Origin: Nitrososphaerota archaeon
GTDB taxonomy: Archaea; Thermoproteota; Nitrososphaeria; Nitrososphaerales; UBA183
Reading direction: 5' to 3'
DNA length: 5,496 nucleotides
Assembly (NCBI GenBank): GCA_029785685.1
Contig: JAFLZE010000070.1
Coordinates: forward strand, 1-5,496
In this document: one piece after another, positions 4,043 to 5,496 of the stretch
Layout of the letters: the number at the start of each line of letters is the position of its first letter
How positions within the stretch are numbered: position 1 is the first letter of the stretch
Made by a program: the position numbers and the translations under genes
Notes under the pieces: model-generated
What the model was told of the DNA's origin: nothing
Seen by the model: only the letters and a program-made list of their open reading frames with translations
Databases searched by the model: none

Positions 4043-4693
4043 GTCACGACGGACACCGAGCAAGCAGCACCAGACGAGGGGAGGCGGGACTTCCTAAAGT
4101 ACGCCGCCACTGCGTCGGCGGCTCTCGCGGTGGTCGGCGTGGCCGCCATGGCCAAGTCGGTGACCAACGGTGCCGCAGGCGGCGGAGCGGCCGCCCCCAC
4201 GACCTTCCCCAAGATACTGATCGCGAACATCAGCTCCCTGAAGGACAACGTCCCTGTGACGTTCAACTATCCTCTTCAGAACGAGCCCAGCCTTCTCGTC
4301 AAGGTGGGCCAGACGGCCGAGGGCGGGATAGGCCCCAACAACGACATCGTCGCGTTCAGCAACATCTGCCAGCACCTCGGGTGCATCTACGGCTTCCAGG
4401 CTCCCGGGACCTCGCCTCCCTGCAACTCCTCCTATGTGGCAAAGCAGCCGATGGGGTACTGCTGCTGCCACGGAAGCCAGTACGACTTTCTGGAGGGCGC
4501 GAAGGTGATAGGCGGGCCTGCTCCTCGACCCGTCCCGATGGTCAAGCTTGAGCTCGACTCCTCCGGTAACATCTACGCCATCGGGATGGACCCCCCGGTG
4601 ATCTACGGGCACGGGAGCCCCGGGTCTACCGACGTAACGACCGACCTGCAAGGCGGGACTCTGGTGACCGCCACCTCCGGAGGGCAAGCGTAG
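4043..4693 (+). CDS. Rieske iron-sulfur protein, Tat-exported
   Basis: The 2Fe-2S electron carrier that takes electrons from quinol in a cytochrome bc-type complex, facing outward. The N-terminus carries a twin-arginine signal: G-R14-R15-D-F-L-K followed by a hydrophobic, Ala-rich helix (about 20-36) that probably stays as the membrane anchor. Cluster box 1 is C109-Q-H111-L-G-C114; box 2 is C140-C-C142-H143-G-S-Q-Y-D. C109, H111, C140 and H143 are the expected iron ligands, and C114/C142 the disulfide. C141 replaces the usual Pro, and the 25-residue insert between boxes contains a further Cys (127). GPAPRPVPMVKLEL (about 159-172) is the conserved C-terminal G-P-A-x-R-P loop. Numbering assumes a start at 4043 (GTC). 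No ATG, GTG or TTG exists between the in-frame TGA at 4037 and the Arg pair, so the true start is uncertain: ACG 4046/4049 are alternatives. Cytochrome b follows directly. Confidence 0.9.
   Translation, partial: VTTDTEQAAPDEGRRDFLKYAATASAALAVVGVAAMAKSVTNGAAGGGAAAPTTFPKILIANISSLKDNVPVTFNYPLQNEPSLLVKVGQTAEGGIGPNNDIVAFSNICQHLGCIYGFQAPGTSPPCNSSYVAKQPMGYCCCHGSQYDFLEGAKVIGGPAPRPVPMVKLELDSSGNIYAIGMDPPVIYGHGSPGSTDVTTDLQGGTLVTATSGGQA
4679..4684 (+). promoter_or_regulatory. Ribosome binding site of cytochrome b inside the Rieske gene
   Basis: GGAGGG ends 9 bases before ATG 4694. It supports that ATG as the start and shows that this internal operon gene uses a Shine-Dalgarno site, unlike the apparently leaderless first genes in the window. 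Confidence 0.6.
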
Positions 4694-5496
4694 ATGGGCC
4701 ACGAGCAGGCGCAGCAGCAGGAAGAAGAGCCGCCAAAGGGCAAGATAGACCGGCTCGCGAGGTTCATATCGTCGCGGACCGGTGCGACGTACCCGCTCCT
4801 CAGGCCGGCCCCCGAGTACTCACTCAACCCGTTCTACTGGCTTGGCGCGCTCTCTGTGGTCGCGTTCCTGATACAAGGAGTCTCCGGGATCATCATGCTC
4901 CTCTGGTACACTCCAACGTCGGCCGCGGCCTACTCCTCCACGCAGTACATCTTCAAGAGCGTCTACATGGGCCAGTTCCTGGAGACGATCCACCTCTACA
5001 CTGCCTACGCGATGATAATGCTCGCCTTCATGCACATGATGAGAGGGTACTTCGTCTCGGTCCACAAAAAGCCCCGCGAGCTGATGTGGATAACGGGCAT
5101 GCTCATGGGCTTCGTGACCCTCGGGTTCGGCTTCACCGGGTATCTGCTGCCATACACGGTCGTGTCGGTGTCCGCATCGGACGTCGGCGTGGGGATGGTG
5201 AACGCCCTTCCCCCGCAGTTGGCGGGCCTGGTCAACTTCCTGATAACGGGCGGGGGGAGCACCGACGCGGAGCTCCTCCACTTTTACTTCCTGCACGTGG
5301 TGGTCCTCCCCGCCGTCCTCCTCGGCCTCCTTCTCGTCAAGATGATGATGCTGGAGACCCACGGCGTGGCCGAGCCGGTGACCGGGTCGCTCACTGCTAA
5401 GCTCAAGAGGACCCTCCCGATATTCCCCGACATGACCGTCTACATGCTGGAGCTGGCGATGATCTTCGGGGTCGGGATGCTCCTGGTCTCCGCCCT
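4694..5496 (+). CDS. Cytochrome b (b6-type), N-terminal 267 residues, continues beyond window
   Basis: The membrane subunit of a quinol-oxidising bc-type complex, holding two b haems and the quinone sites. ATG directly follows the Rieske TAG (TAGATG), so the two are one operon. After a polar N-terminus (1-48) come helices at about 49-72, 98-118, 133-155 and 196-218. Helix B has H100-x13-H114, then R118-G-Y and K-K-P-R-E-L-M-W, matching the b6 pattern H...H...R-x-Y...K-K-P-R-E-L-x-W. G-F-T-G-Y-L-L-P-Y (about 149-157) matches G-x-T-G-Y-S-L-P-W. Helix D has F-Y-F-L-H201-V-V-V-L-P206, matching b6 F-Y-S-L-H-T-F-V-L-P. The position 15 residues after H201, where b6 has its fourth haem ligand His, is K216; the next His is H223 in E-T-H-G. 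The C-terminal (subunit IV-like) part, fused or separate, lies outside the window. Confidence 0.93.
   Translation, partial: MGHEQAQQQEEEPPKGKIDRLARFISSRTGATYPLLRPAPEYSLNPFYWLGALSVVAFLIQGVSGIIMLLWYTPTSAAAYSSTQYIFKSVYMGQFLETIHLYTAYAMIMLAFMHMMRGYFVSVHKKPRELMWITGMLMGFVTLGFGFTGYLLPYTVVSVSASDVGVGMVNALPPQLAGLVNFLITGGGSTDAELLHFYFLHVVVLPAVLLGLLLVKMMMLETHGVAEPVTGSLTAKLKRTLPIFPDMTVYMLELAMIFGVGMLLVSA

Noticed and set aside
3424..4266. Minus-strand frame of about 280 codons opposite the four-helix membrane protein
   Set aside because: It is antisense to a clear membrane protein and the Rieske signal region, and has no family motif; its composition is that of a shadow frame.
4094..4702. Minus-strand frame of about 202 codons opposite the Rieske gene
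   Set aside because: The plus strand carries both Rieske boxes and the Tat signal; the antisense product is Gly/Arg/His-rich with no recognisable domain.
4820..5362. Minus-strand frame of about 180 codons opposite cytochrome b
   Set aside because: The plus strand matches b6-type cytochrome b along its length; the antisense frame is His/Glu/Arg-rich because it reads hydrophobic codons in reverse.
1..5496. tRNA, rRNA, CRISPR array, insertion sequence or transposase
   Set aside because: No cloverleaf-like segment, regularly spaced direct repeats, terminal inverted repeats or transposase motifs were seen on reading both strands.

Overview
The window is GC-rich and reads as archaeal. The support is: (i) several genes have a TATA-like box about 20-30 nt before a GTG or ATG start and little or no leader, the leaderless pattern common in archaea; (ii) there is an AN1-like zinc-finger miniprotein and other very small zinc proteins; (iii) a Tat-exported Rieske protein is followed by a b6-type cytochrome b. 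The respiratory pair suggests an aerobic or otherwise respiring lineage. Deep-branching Nitrososphaeria/Thermoproteota or Thermoplasmatota are my guesses; the sequence alone does not settle it.

Left part (1-1423): the C-terminal third of a phosphoglycerate kinase (+) ends at 368. It faces two small minus-strand genes, an AN1-like zinc-finger protein (423-638) and a 46-residue protein (718-858) that is below usual gene-calling length. A perfect 19-bp palindrome lies between them. A divergent intergenic region then leads to a 150-residue (+) protein with an N-terminal alpha/beta domain and a C-terminal C2H2 zinc finger.

Middle (1424-2791): a strong hairpin follows the zinc-finger gene. Next comes a membrane-anchored, probably exported protein whose first 23 codons appear to lie in another frame, joined at a C4G5 run. 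It is followed by a small heat-shock protein (Hsp20) with its own TATA box and a palindromic operator candidate.

Region 2792-3513: this holds the decayed remains of a minus-strand membrane-anchored protein. One frame carries TAG, TGA and TAA stops, followed by two frameshifts. Its promoter still looks intact and carries the same operator, TTCTCA-N4-TGAGAA, as hsp20, at the same distance from the TATA core. This shared element is the most interesting signal in the window.

Right part (3514-5496): a small four-helix membrane protein is followed by the Rieske iron-sulfur protein, which has a good twin-arginine signal but no ATG/GTG/TTG start, and by cytochrome b, which starts immediately after the Rieske stop and runs off the window. 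The last two genes would form the quinol-oxidising core of a bc-type complex. In the cytochrome, the position aligned with the fourth haem-ligating histidine of b6 is a lysine.
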